Positions 8,587-17,867 of a stretch of 64,000 nucleotides of DNA are shown in pieces (positions within the stretch are counted from its first letter, which is position 1; every line of letters begins with the position of its first letter). The DNA is from Flavobacterium aestivum. Lineage in GTDB: Bacteria > Bacteroidota > Bacteroidia > Flavobacteriales > Flavobacteriaceae. A program made the translations under genes and the position numbers. The stretch is from positions 558,001 to 622,000 of the forward strand of contig NZ_CP113977.2 in the NCBI RefSeq assembly GCF_026870175.2. Direction: 5' to 3'. Below the pieces are notes generated by a model that worked only from the letters and a program-made list of their open reading frames with translations, was not told the origin of the DNA and did not search any database.

Positions 8587-8695
8587 CAATTAGCCATTAG
8601 GCATAAGTTTTTTGATTTTAATATGATGTTGGACTATGCTATTACCTTTCGGGTTTCAACTAATGACTATTGCCTAATGCCTATTCACTAATCCC
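8587..8695. repeat. Inverted pair of 7-nt arrays between bioF and the PorT-like gene
   Basis: The left arm is CAATTAG, CCATTAG, GCATAAG (8587-8607). The right arm is TAATGAC, TATTGCC, TAATGCC, TATTCAC, TAATCCC (8661-8695). Each arm is in exact 7-nt register and the arms are roughly complementary. The right arm runs into the last codons and stop codon of the PorT-like gene. Confidence 0.7.
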
Positions 8696-9421
8696 ATCAG
8701 CCTTCTTCTTTTTTTCTGCGGCTCTTTTAGCAGCTTTGGCTTTGCCAATTGGTAGCCCTACCGTTACGTATAAGGAGCGATTGAATTGGTTAGGACTATC
8801 ATCTCCTTTAAGAAGTGGAACCAATCCATAATAATATTGCAAACCGAGATTCAAACCGTTTCCAGTTTTTAATCTATACCCCAAACCAAACGCCAAACCT
8901 GCGTCGACAACATGAATTTTGTCCCTTATATTGTTTTTATATTCCACATCATCCCCATAATAATTTTGATGAAATATATCATTGGCTGTAGACAACAAAC
9001 CCAATTGTGTACCTGCTTTGATATAAATATTGTTATCAAACTTATACTTAATCATCAAAGGAACATTGAAGTAATTTATATTTCTTTTGATGGAACCTTC
9101 AGCAAATACAGCATCCAATTTTTCGTCATTCAATGAGTAAACAGCAATCCCTTTGGCTCCCATTGTCGATTTTACAATAACTCCAGTGTTGAAAATCCAG
9201 GAAGGGTTCTTTAAATTAAAGTCAAAATAAAAACCTAAATTAAAATCCGTTTTATAATCCGAATCCAGATTTGAAATAGTCGAAAAATTGGCACCGCCCT
9301 CCAAACCAAACTCTATATTTGGAGAATTTAATTTATCACCAAAAATTAGTGACATAATCACTTGCGACTGGACAGCTTGAAAACTAAAAAATAATGCAAT
9401 GAAGAAGGTAATTTTTTTCAT
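8681..9421 (-). CDS. PorT-like outer-membrane beta-barrel protein
   Basis: This 246-residue protein has a signal peptide (1-19, FQAVQSQ). It then shows alternating hydrophobic strands typical of the PorT-like/outer membrane beta-barrel family: EFGLEGGANFS, FNLGFYFDFNL, NVPLMIKYKF, GLAFGLGYRL and YVTVGLPIG. The tail is Lys/Ala-rich (about 228-246), and its last codons overlap a 7-nt periodic array. The family is abundant in Bacteroidota and includes a T9SS component, but most members have no known role. I do not call this PorT itself. It lies 51 nt downstream of another outer-membrane protein gene on the same strand. Confidence 0.75.
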   Translation of the reverse strand: MKKITFFIALFFSFQAVQSQVIMSLIFGDKLNSPNIEFGLEGGANFSTISNLDSDYKTDFNLGFYFDFNLKNPSWIFNTGVIVKSTMGAKGIAVYSLNDEKLDAVFAEGSIKRNINYFNVPLMIKYKFDNNIYIKAGTQLGLLSTANDIFHQNYYGDDVEYKNNIRDKIHVVDAGLAFGLGYRLKTGNGLNLGLQYYYGLVPLLKGDDSPNQFNRSLYVTVGLPIGKAKAAKRAAEKKKKADGISE

Positions 9422-9472
9422 ATTTCCTTATTTATCAATTTCCTTGAATCTCAATTTTAATCAATCATTAAA

Positions 9473-10594
9473 CTATAATCCGAAACGATATTGAAGACTC
9501 GTCATAAACTGTGTACGGGTTCCTAAAAAACCACATTCGGCTCGTAACATAAAGTGTCTGTTGTATTGATATTGGGTTCCTACAATAAAATTCCACATAT
9601 CTTTTGGTGCTTTTTCTAAAGAATATTGAACTGTAGAAGATTCCGCAGTACTCAAAGCACCGTCAATACCATTCAACAAATTTCCTGCAGTATCTAAAGC
9701 TTTGTTCGCAGTTTCGTATTTAGCTTTGTTTGATGGCTTAGCTTGTTCAGCATTAGAAAGTCCATTCCACCAAGCATCTACTTGAGTTTGCTTATCATTT
9801 ACGGTGGCTATACCTTGATCTACTCTAGCTTGCGCTCCATCTAATTCCAATACATCTCCTAAAGCCAAAGAACCATTTGTTCCACTTTTTAAATGTACTC
9901 TAAAACCACCAGCCCAAACTGCAATGTTACTTTCCGGCTTATTAAATTTAAACGTTTTTCCCAATCGTGGCCCAAAAACAAAACTAAGAGCTGGCTTCTC
10001 AAGGGCAGAAATGTCTGTCCATGCAACATTCATATCAAGTGCTAACCAACCACCTCCGATACCAATAGTAGGTGTAAAACCTAATCCAAAGGTAGTGCCC
10101 TCGAAATCAGCTTTTGATTTGAATGTCGTTATCTCCGACCAATTGTTGTTTGCATCTGGAACCCACACTCCAGCATCAATTGTTGTAGACATGTTTGCTT
10201 TACCAAAAATCCCATACACATTCAAAAAAGGGAACAACCAAATATCGGGTCTAACATTGACTGCGTATCCTGATGCCACAGCTTTATTAAATCGTATAAT
10301 TTGATCTAAATTGTACATAGGGCCATTATTAAAACCTACTTCTAAATTCTTTATGGTTAGATCTGATTCCTGCCAAAAGTAATTAATCGATAGACCCGCG
10401 GAATAAGGCAATTGATACCCCTTTTGCGTTGCTTTTTCTCCCCATATCGGTAACGAATAAGGATATTCTACCACTTTAAGACTGTCGAGAAGAGCAGCAT
10501 TTTTTTTACCCACCACTTTATTGGTATATACTTGCGAAAAACTAATACCATACAGTAACAAAAAAAGAAATATCAAAATTTTATTATTTTTCAT
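9473..10594 (-). CDS. Predicted outer-membrane barrel protein of unknown function
   Basis: This 373-residue protein has a clear signal peptide (1-20, GISFSQ). Barrel-like strands come before and after an Ala/Asp/Lys-rich helical insert at about 255-325 (ARVDQGIATVNDKQ, NKALDTAGNLLNG). The last strands (FIVGTQYQYNRHFMLRAEC, MTSLQYRFGL) end in Leu after an RFG, as in many outer-membrane barrels. I do not recognise the family. The helical insert would lie on one face of the barrel. It precedes the PorT-like gene by 51 nt, and the two may be cotranscribed. Confidence 0.65.
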   Translation of the reverse strand: MKNNKILIFLFLLLYGISFSQVYTNKVVGKKNAALLDSLKVVEYPYSLPIWGEKATQKGYQLPYSAGLSINYFWQESDLTIKNLEVGFNNGPMYNLDQIIRFNKAVASGYAVNVRPDIWLFPFLNVYGIFGKANMSTTIDAGVWVPDANNNWSEITTFKSKADFEGTTFGLGFTPTIGIGGGWLALDMNVAWTDISALEKPALSFVFGPRLGKTFKFNKPESNIAVWAGGFRVHLKSGTNGSLALGDVLELDGAQARVDQGIATVNDKQTQVDAWWNGLSNAEQAKPSNKAKYETANKALDTAGNLLNGIDGALSTAESSTVQYSLEKAPKDMWNFIVGTQYQYNRHFMLRAECGFLGTRTQFMTSLQYRFGL

Positions 10595-11063
10595 AATATA
10601 AAATTTACATTATTTATTTAGTTTAAACACAACCCGTGAGGTAAAGTTAAAAAAAATAATAAGGTAATTCTTTTACATCCTCATTTATTTCACAGAAAAT
10701 CAGTAACTAAACTAATTCTTTACAAAAACTTTATAGTACAAGAGCTGTCGCCACATTGTTACTACTATCTTTTTAAGACCATTTAAAAGAATATAAAAAA
10801 GCGAAACAATTGGCTTTATTAACTAACACAATTCTTGCTGTTCATTGTTTCTATCTCTTCTTCTCTTTTAGGCACGAAACGAGGCAGGATTTCGCTTCTA
10901 TATGGGTAAGTAAGCAAGTGTATCTTTATTTTTAAAAAGAAAGGCTAAACAGACCTATTGATGTAGAATCCATGAACTTTTGAATTCGATTAGCTAACTT
11001 TCATTTTAGCCAAAAAAAATGCCTAACATAAGTCAGGCATTTAATTTTTGAAATTGAATTGTC
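10595..11063. other. Intergenic region with degenerate repeat and atpC terminator
   Basis: This 469-nt AT-rich spacer has no convincing ORF. Near 10887-10913 the words GGATTTCGCTTCTAT and GGGTAAG resemble the right arm of the hairpin element at 31392-31461, so this may be a decayed half copy. The atpC terminator lies at its right end. Confidence 0.5.
11012..11042 (-). terminator. atpD-atpC operon terminator
   Basis: An 8-bp stem (AAATGCCT, 11017-11024, with AGGCATTT, 11035-11042) has a 10-nt loop. On the minus strand it is followed by an uninterrupted T run. It lies 21 nt past the atpC stop. Confidence 0.8.
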
Positions 11064-11345
11064 TTAATCTACTAAAACAATTACTTTATTATCTTTTAAC
11101 TCAAGAGTACCAGAGTTAATTTCTAAACTATAATTTTGATCATTTATTTTGGTAAATAAACTTGAAGCTTCTTCATTTAAGTCAAAACTTGGAGCAGTAA
11201 TATTAACCGTTCCTTTTTGCAACAATGAAACTATTGGCGCGTGGTTATTCAACATTTGAAAACGTCCATCTACTCCTGGAACAGAAATAGAAGTTATTTC
11301 TCCTGAAAATAATTTCGCTTCTGGTGATACTATTTCTAATAACAT
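11064..11345 (-). CDS. atpC: ATP synthase F1 subunit epsilon
   Basis: Epsilon is part of the central stalk of the F1Fo ATP synthase. The 93 residues cover only the N-terminal beta-sandwich domain (MLLEIVSPEAKLFSGEITSISVPGVDGRFQ is its first part). The C-terminal helical hairpin that inhibits the enzyme in E. coli (total 139 residues there) is absent. Short epsilon subunits of this size are usual in Bacteroidota. It is encoded 77 nt after atpD, and the spacer contains four perfect AGTTATG units 8 nt before the ATG. Confidence 0.93.
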   Translation of the reverse strand: MLLEIVSPEAKLFSGEITSISVPGVDGRFQMLNNHAPIVSLLQKGTVNITAPSFDLNEEASSLFTKINDQNYSLEINSGTLELKDNKVIVLVD

Positions 11346-11353
11346 ATTTTTTT

Positions 11354-11381
11354 AGTTATGAGTTATGAGTTATGAGTTATG
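11354..11381. repeat. Four perfect AGTTATG units before atpC
   Basis: AGTTATG occurs four times in a row in exact 7-nt register, then AGTAAA. The array lies inside the atpD-atpC spacer and ends 8 nt before the atpC start codon. Confidence 0.85.
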
Positions 11382-11422
11382 AGTAAAACTGAATACTACT
11401 AACTCTAAACTGCAAACTGATT

Positions 11423-12937
<1,515 letters not shown>

Positions 12938-13018
12938 TTATGTGTTTATTAAATAGCTAATTAGGTTTATGAAATATAGCCCATCGAAATATGTCGAATG
13001 GATACTTTTTTCAGAGCG

Positions 13019-13048
13019 CAAAGATAATTTTTTAAAATACAAAATCAA
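13019..13048 (-). promoter_or_regulatory. atpD promoter (TTG-N19-TATCTTTG)
   Basis: On the minus strand TTG (13046-13048) and TATCTTTG (13019-13026) are separated by 19 nt, a close match to the Bacteroidota consensus. The predicted leader before atpD is about 80 nt. Confidence 0.7.
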
Positions 13049-13163
13049 TAATTTTTTTTATAAAATATTTTAATTTTTTACCATAATGATTAAAAACCTA
13101 CTTTACAACCCCTAAAATACTCAATTACAGACCGATCACAAATTACAATTAGCAAAAAAATAA

Positions 13164-13195
13164 CAAAACCATCACATTAAGGACGGATGGTTTTG
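13164..13195 (-). terminator. Terminator after the SGNH hydrolase gene
   Basis: A 10-bp stem (CAAAACCATC, 13164-13173, with GATGGTTTTG, 13186-13195) is followed on the minus strand by TTATTTTTTT. It lies 23 nt past the stop of the SGNH lipoprotein gene. Confidence 0.8.
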
Positions 13196-13218
13196 CTTTT
13201 CTTGTGAACTTAATCATT

Positions 13219-14688
13219 TTATTGAATTACTACTGGATATTGAATTTGATATTTTGCCAAATCAACATTTCTTAAAGTTGCACCGAATTTAACATTAATC
13301 GCATCAACAAAAAGATTAGCAATATATGCATACCCTCTAGGACTTGGATGAACACCATCTAATGAGAAAGCCCCACCTGTTACATAAGCAGCGGTCATCT
13401 GGAAATTCCCAAAACGAATTCCAGTTGTTGACAACTGAGTCATTGCTGCTTTTGCATCTACGAAAGCTAATCCTTTAGCATCTGCAACAGCTTTTATAGT
13501 TACATTATATGCATCAGTAGCTGTTTTAATTTCTGCCACTTCATCTTTTGATAAAACCCATTGATCTGCTAAAGGCACTGAAACACCATTTATAGCAGCC
13601 GGATTCCCATTTACAAGGGTACCAATAAAATTTCTCGCCAAAAGCACTACAAGATCTTCTTTAGTTATCTGTCTATAAGAAGGAACTCCGTAAGCAGACA
13701 AATTAGTCAAATAACTATCTACTATTACAACTGCATTATTTCCTGCCACAAATTTAATTGTTCTCCTAGCCGCTTCTTCTGCAGTTAGCAACTTATTTGC
13801 AACCATTGCTTGCAAACCTCCATTGTATTGTGCATATCCTGCATTTAACTGAGTAGCTGCAGCCTCATTTAAAGGAACCGGGTTATAAGGAACCGTGGTA
13901 AAATAAGGTAATGTAGTCACATATGGCAAATTAGCAACAATTCCTTTTGCACCATTAGCCGTTAAATCAGTAACCAATTTATTATATGCAAAATCAAAAG
14001 TGGCTGTTGGAGTTATATCATCGCCCGAAACCGGATCCTGAGAAGTAGGAACTCCTCCATTTGTTGCATAACCCAAAACATCATTACCTCCTATCCATAA
14101 CGAAAAGAACGTCGGATTTTGAGCCAAAGCATCTCCTAAAACAGTAGCCGTTGCTGAACTAGCAAAACGAGCATAATACGGACTTGCCTTTTTAATTGGC
14201 ACCCCCGCAGGATTCCCATACCCTGGCGCGATTAAATGATAACTTTTTGCACCAGGAATCCCTAGATTATTAAAAGTACCTGTTAAATGACTAGTCACTT
14301 CTGTTGTTGGAATCCCCGGAACATTTCCAATATTTGGAGACCCACTAGCTGAAAATCCAAGAATTGCTGATCTAGTCTTTGCAATCACATTACCCCCAAA
14401 CAAAAGCCCTCCTAAATTATCCGACATTAAAGGGATAGTTATAGCTGCTCCACCTGCCGGTATTAATTGTTGTGATAATATATTCACATATGAATTTGCC
14501 TGACCTGCTTTAAATAAAGCTCCATCGCTATATCCTGCAGCAAAAGAATCTCCTAATGCCACATATTTTGCAAAAGATGCTGTTCCCGGAGTAATAGGAA
14601 TTTCTACCGGAGCCGAATCGTCATCATTATTATTACACGCTACAAAGCTTAAAGAAGCCAATAATAGCCATTTGAAATTTTTCATCAT
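13219..14688 (-). CDS. SGNH/GDSL hydrolase lipoprotein
   Basis: This 489-residue lipoprotein has a lipobox ending at Cys18 (SLSFVAC) followed by an Asp-rich spacer. The SGNH-hydrolase blocks are present: the nucleophile in ALGDSFAAG (Ser48), the GGND block (IGGNDVLGY, near residue 200) and the catalytic Asp/His pair in DGVHPSPRG near the C-terminus. Such enzymes cleave ester bonds in lipids or acetylated glycans. Outer-membrane anchoring is inferred. It starts 36 nt after a TonB-dependent receptor gene, so the pair may release and import one acyl- or acetyl-containing substrate. Confidence 0.85.
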   Translation of the reverse strand: MMKNFKWLLLASLSFVACNNNDDDSAPVEIPITPGTASFAKYVALGDSFAAGYSDGALFKAGQANSYVNILSQQLIPAGGAAITIPLMSDNLGGLLFGGNVIAKTRSAILGFSASGSPNIGNVPGIPTTEVTSHLTGTFNNLGIPGAKSYHLIAPGYGNPAGVPIKKASPYYARFASSATATVLGDALAQNPTFFSLWIGGNDVLGYATNGGVPTSQDPVSGDDITPTATFDFAYNKLVTDLTANGAKGIVANLPYVTTLPYFTTVPYNPVPLNEAAATQLNAGYAQYNGGLQAMVANKLLTAEEAARRTIKFVAGNNAVVIVDSYLTNLSAYGVPSYRQITKEDLVVLLARNFIGTLVNGNPAAINGVSVPLADQWVLSKDEVAEIKTATDAYNVTIKAVADAKGLAFVDAKAAMTQLSTTGIRFGNFQMTAAYVTGGAFSLDGVHPSPRGYAYIANLFVDAINVKFGATLRNVDLAKYQIQYPVVIQ

Positions 14689-14724
14689 ACTATATCTTTT
14701 TATTTTTTTGCCTTACTTTAATTT

Positions 14725-17565
14725 TTACGGATTAATTGTCAATGAAGCAAACCATTGCTGACCAATAGCTCCAGAACCAATTACTTGGATATAATCTTTA
14801 CCCCCAATATTGGTAGCTCCCACTTTTAAAATAGACTTCAATTTTGGTATACTATAATTTACTTGCGCATCAAAAACTGTTGTTTCCTCAATCATTCCAT
14901 CTGCAAATGAAGATTGCCATAAATATTCCGTATTCCATCTAACATTAGCATTGAATCCAAAATTCTTGAACAATTTAGGATTTCCTATCGAACCTTTCAC
15001 TTTATGTTTTGGTGTATTAAATCCAGTTACAAATCCTGGATCATCTGATTGATCAAAATCAAGTTGTGCATAATTATAATTCACACCTACTTCAAAATCT
15101 TTGTATACTTTTTTCGATATACCAACCCCAAAACCAAGAGAAGACACATCTGCCTCTGTATTTGTATACACTTGATACACTCTTCTATCTCCATATGAAA
15201 GAGCTGCTAATGTCATTGCCGTTTCAGGATTAGTAAAATCAGCACCTACTTTTCCATAGTAAGGTCCAACCACCCTAGCAGTATTCAAGAAATTATTATA
15301 GATATTATAATACCCATTTATATCAATAGACAAATCATTATTAATAACCGTACGATATCCAGCTTCAAAAGCGTGCACCTCTTCTGGCTTCACTAAATTA
15401 ACATCAGCCACTTGTAACAATGCAGCTGCAGCAGGAACATTTGACGGATTTGCAGCAATTGCCGCTCCAAATGCCTGAACAGAAGTCAAAGTATAAGCAT
15501 TATGATAAGCATTTTGACCATTCATTGTAACCGTAGGCGTAACACCTGGCAATGCTTGTCCCGAAGCACTTACATTAAAAGTTTCTGAATAACGATCTAA
15601 ATTTTCTGGTGCAGATCCTATTAATGCATACGGCCCTAAATCTAAACCAATATATTGATCTTGCGTAGTCGGATTTCTAAAACCAGTTTGGTAAGACACC
15701 CTAAAATTGTGCGTTTTATTGGCTCCTGCAGAATAAACAAACGATACTCTTGGAGAAACTTTTCCGTCGAAGTTTTGACTTTTATCATAACGAATGGAAG
15801 CCACTAATTTCAAACGATCATCCATAAACAACTTAGATCCTTGTGCATAGGCTCCAAATTCATTATAACGAATAGGACCATCATAATCTGTAAAAATGGT
15901 ACCTTCAGAATTCATTTCATATTGGCGTGCTGAGCCCCCAACTTGGATTTCAGCAAATTTTATCATGTCTTTAAAATTATAATTCACATCTGAATGGTAT
16001 ATTTTTGAATGATCAATAAATTTTGCTCCTTTCGTAAAATCAGGATTACTAATAATAGAAGCTAATGCATTATTAAATTCCGGAGAACCAACAGCAAATC
16101 TCGCTCCTCTTGGTGCTTCAGGATTAGCAGGATCAATATTTGGAGTCAATCCTAAACCTGGCGAAAGATTATTATCCGCAAAGTTTCTAGCATAATTCGC
16201 TGCATCATTTGCATTTAACCCCAATACTGCCTCAGACAACTGAAAAGATTTAGCATAATCCGTAAACCAGTTTGTATCTGATTTTGCCGCTCTGTTTACA
16301 TTCAATCCAGCAAAACGCATATCATAAGAATTTCCAGCATCTTCTGCAGAACGGTAGGCTCTTATAAAAAAGTTTTTCCCTTTCGCTTCTAATTTGATTT
16401 GACTCATAAAGAAATCATCCAATGCGTATCTATTTGCTCCTTGGTATATTGTACTTCCTAAACCAATTTTGTATTGAAGAATAATCTCAGTATCATTTTC
16501 CCACGGTTTAAAATTCAAAGAGAAATCAGCTTTAACACTATGTACTTTGTTATCTGTTAAATCTTGCTCACGATACCCCGTTCTACTTACTTGTCCAACA
16601 TTGGCAATAAACGTACTAGCCTCATCCCCATACAAATTCAACCCATCATAGTTTTGATTTCCGTCGTGTCCAATTGAACCACCCGTCATACTTCTTTGAT
16701 CATTAGCAATCCACTCTGTAGCTCGCATAAAATTAAAATTGGCCTTAACCGCAAAATGCTTAGTAAAAGCAGTAGCTGCTCTTATCCCCATATCAAAATA
16801 ATCATTTGTTCCCGCTGCATCTTGAGAAGTCTGTCCGTACTTTACATAAGAACTAACCCCTTGATAAACAAAAGGACTTTTACTATTCATAAACAAAATA
16901 CCATTAAATGCATTGGCTCCATATAATGCTGAAGACGCTCCAGGCAAAAGTTCTACACTTGCAACATCTAAATCCGAAAGACCAATTAAGTTACCCAAAA
17001 CAAAATTTAACGCTGGCGATGAATTATCCATCCCATCCACCAACTGCATAAATCGAGTATTACCAACAGCAGCAAAACCTCTTGTATTTACTGTTTTAAA
17101 AGAGATACTACTTGTATTAAACTGCACTTCTTTTAAATTTTCCAAACCATCATAAAAAGTAGGAGCGGTAGTGCTTTTCACATCTCTAATCCCCATTCTC
17201 TCAATAGTAACTGGTGACTGAAGCACTTTTTCTGGTGCTCTAGATGCAGAAACCACAATTTCATTGAGTTTTGTTTCTTCAGCATGAAGCTGCACTTTAA
17301 TTTTTTGAGTAATCGACTCTACACTTACACGTGAGGACATATATCCAACACTAGTAACCTCAATCGAAAAAGGAGGCTTTTGCATTGTAACTAATGTAAA
17401 AGAGCCTTCAAAATTAGTGACAGCTCCCTCCTTTGCTCCAACTACAGTAATATTCACACCTGGAATCGGCTGATTATTTTCATCTGTTACTACACCTGTA
17501 ATAGAATTTTGAGCAAAAGACACACCACAAAAGAATAATGTTAAAAAAAGCAAATACAATCTCAT
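14725..17565 (-). CDS. TonB-dependent outer-membrane receptor
   Basis: This 946-residue receptor has a signal peptide (1-18, GVSFAQ). A carboxypeptidase-regulatory-like domain at about 20-105 (SITGVVTDENNQPIPGVNI) is followed by a plug (LQSPVTIERMGIRDVKS, then LPGASSALYGANAFNGILFM) and a long barrel ending in WFASLTINP. These features match TonB-dependent transporters of Bacteroidota that lack a SusD partner. The substrate is unknown. The next gene encodes an SGNH hydrolase lipoprotein, the only functional clue. An AT-rich spacer of about 300 nt lies upstream. Confidence 0.9.
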   Translation of the reverse strand: MRLYLLFLTLFFCGVSFAQNSITGVVTDENNQPIPGVNITVVGAKEGAVTNFEGSFTLVTMQKPPFSIEVTSVGYMSSRVSVESITQKIKVQLHAEETKLNEIVVSASRAPEKVLQSPVTIERMGIRDVKSTTAPTFYDGLENLKEVQFNTSSISFKTVNTRGFAAVGNTRFMQLVDGMDNSSPALNFVLGNLIGLSDLDVASVELLPGASSALYGANAFNGILFMNSKSPFVYQGVSSYVKYGQTSQDAAGTNDYFDMGIRAATAFTKHFAVKANFNFMRATEWIANDQRSMTGGSIGHDGNQNYDGLNLYGDEASTFIANVGQVSRTGYREQDLTDNKVHSVKADFSLNFKPWENDTEIILQYKIGLGSTIYQGANRYALDDFFMSQIKLEAKGKNFFIRAYRSAEDAGNSYDMRFAGLNVNRAAKSDTNWFTDYAKSFQLSEAVLGLNANDAANYARNFADNNLSPGLGLTPNIDPANPEAPRGARFAVGSPEFNNALASIISNPDFTKGAKFIDHSKIYHSDVNYNFKDMIKFAEIQVGGSARQYEMNSEGTIFTDYDGPIRYNEFGAYAQGSKLFMDDRLKLVASIRYDKSQNFDGKVSPRVSFVYSAGANKTHNFRVSYQTGFRNPTTQDQYIGLDLGPYALIGSAPENLDRYSETFNVSASGQALPGVTPTVTMNGQNAYHNAYTLTSVQAFGAAIAANPSNVPAAAALLQVADVNLVKPEEVHAFEAGYRTVINNDLSIDINGYYNIYNNFLNTARVVGPYYGKVGADFTNPETAMTLAALSYGDRRVYQVYTNTEADVSSLGFGVGISKKVYKDFEVGVNYNYAQLDFDQSDDPGFVTGFNTPKHKVKGSIGNPKLFKNFGFNANVRWNTEYLWQSSFADGMIEETTVFDAQVNYSIPKLKSILKVGATNIGGKDYIQVIGSGAIGQQWFASLTINP

Positions 17566-17867
17566 TTGGTTAAGTTTTATTGGTTAATGGCAGCAAATTA
17601 CACTTATTTTTTAATTATCAGCAGCAAAACATAAAAAAAATAAAATAATTACTAATAAAACAACATCAAAATAAATAATTCAATATATGATAAAATTGCA
17701 TTTTTAATAAAAATTTAGTAGTAAATTCTTAAAAAATATTATGCATACATAACAATAATGTAATTATATTAAATAAATCTTAAAATTTCATTGATTCAAC
17801 AAAAAAATAAAAACCAAAAAAAAAGCGAGAAATCAATCCCGCTTTTTTATAAAATATTATAAATCAA
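17566..17867. other. AT-rich spacer with glmS terminator
   Basis: This spacer of about 300 nt upstream of the TonB-dependent receptor is very AT-rich. It contains the glmS terminator at 17816-17849. I found no ORF, repeat array or clear two-box promoter in it. Confidence 0.6.
17816..17849 (-). terminator. glmS terminator
   Basis: A stem of A/T-flanked AAAAGCG (17821-17827) pairing with CGCTTTT (17840-17846) has a T run on the minus-strand 3' side. It lies about 20 nt past the glmS stop. Confidence 0.75.

Noticed and set aside
9924..10304. 126-codon plus-strand ORF opposite an outer-membrane protein gene
   Set aside because: Antisense shadow of the 373-residue outer-membrane protein, which has a signal peptide and barrel strands.
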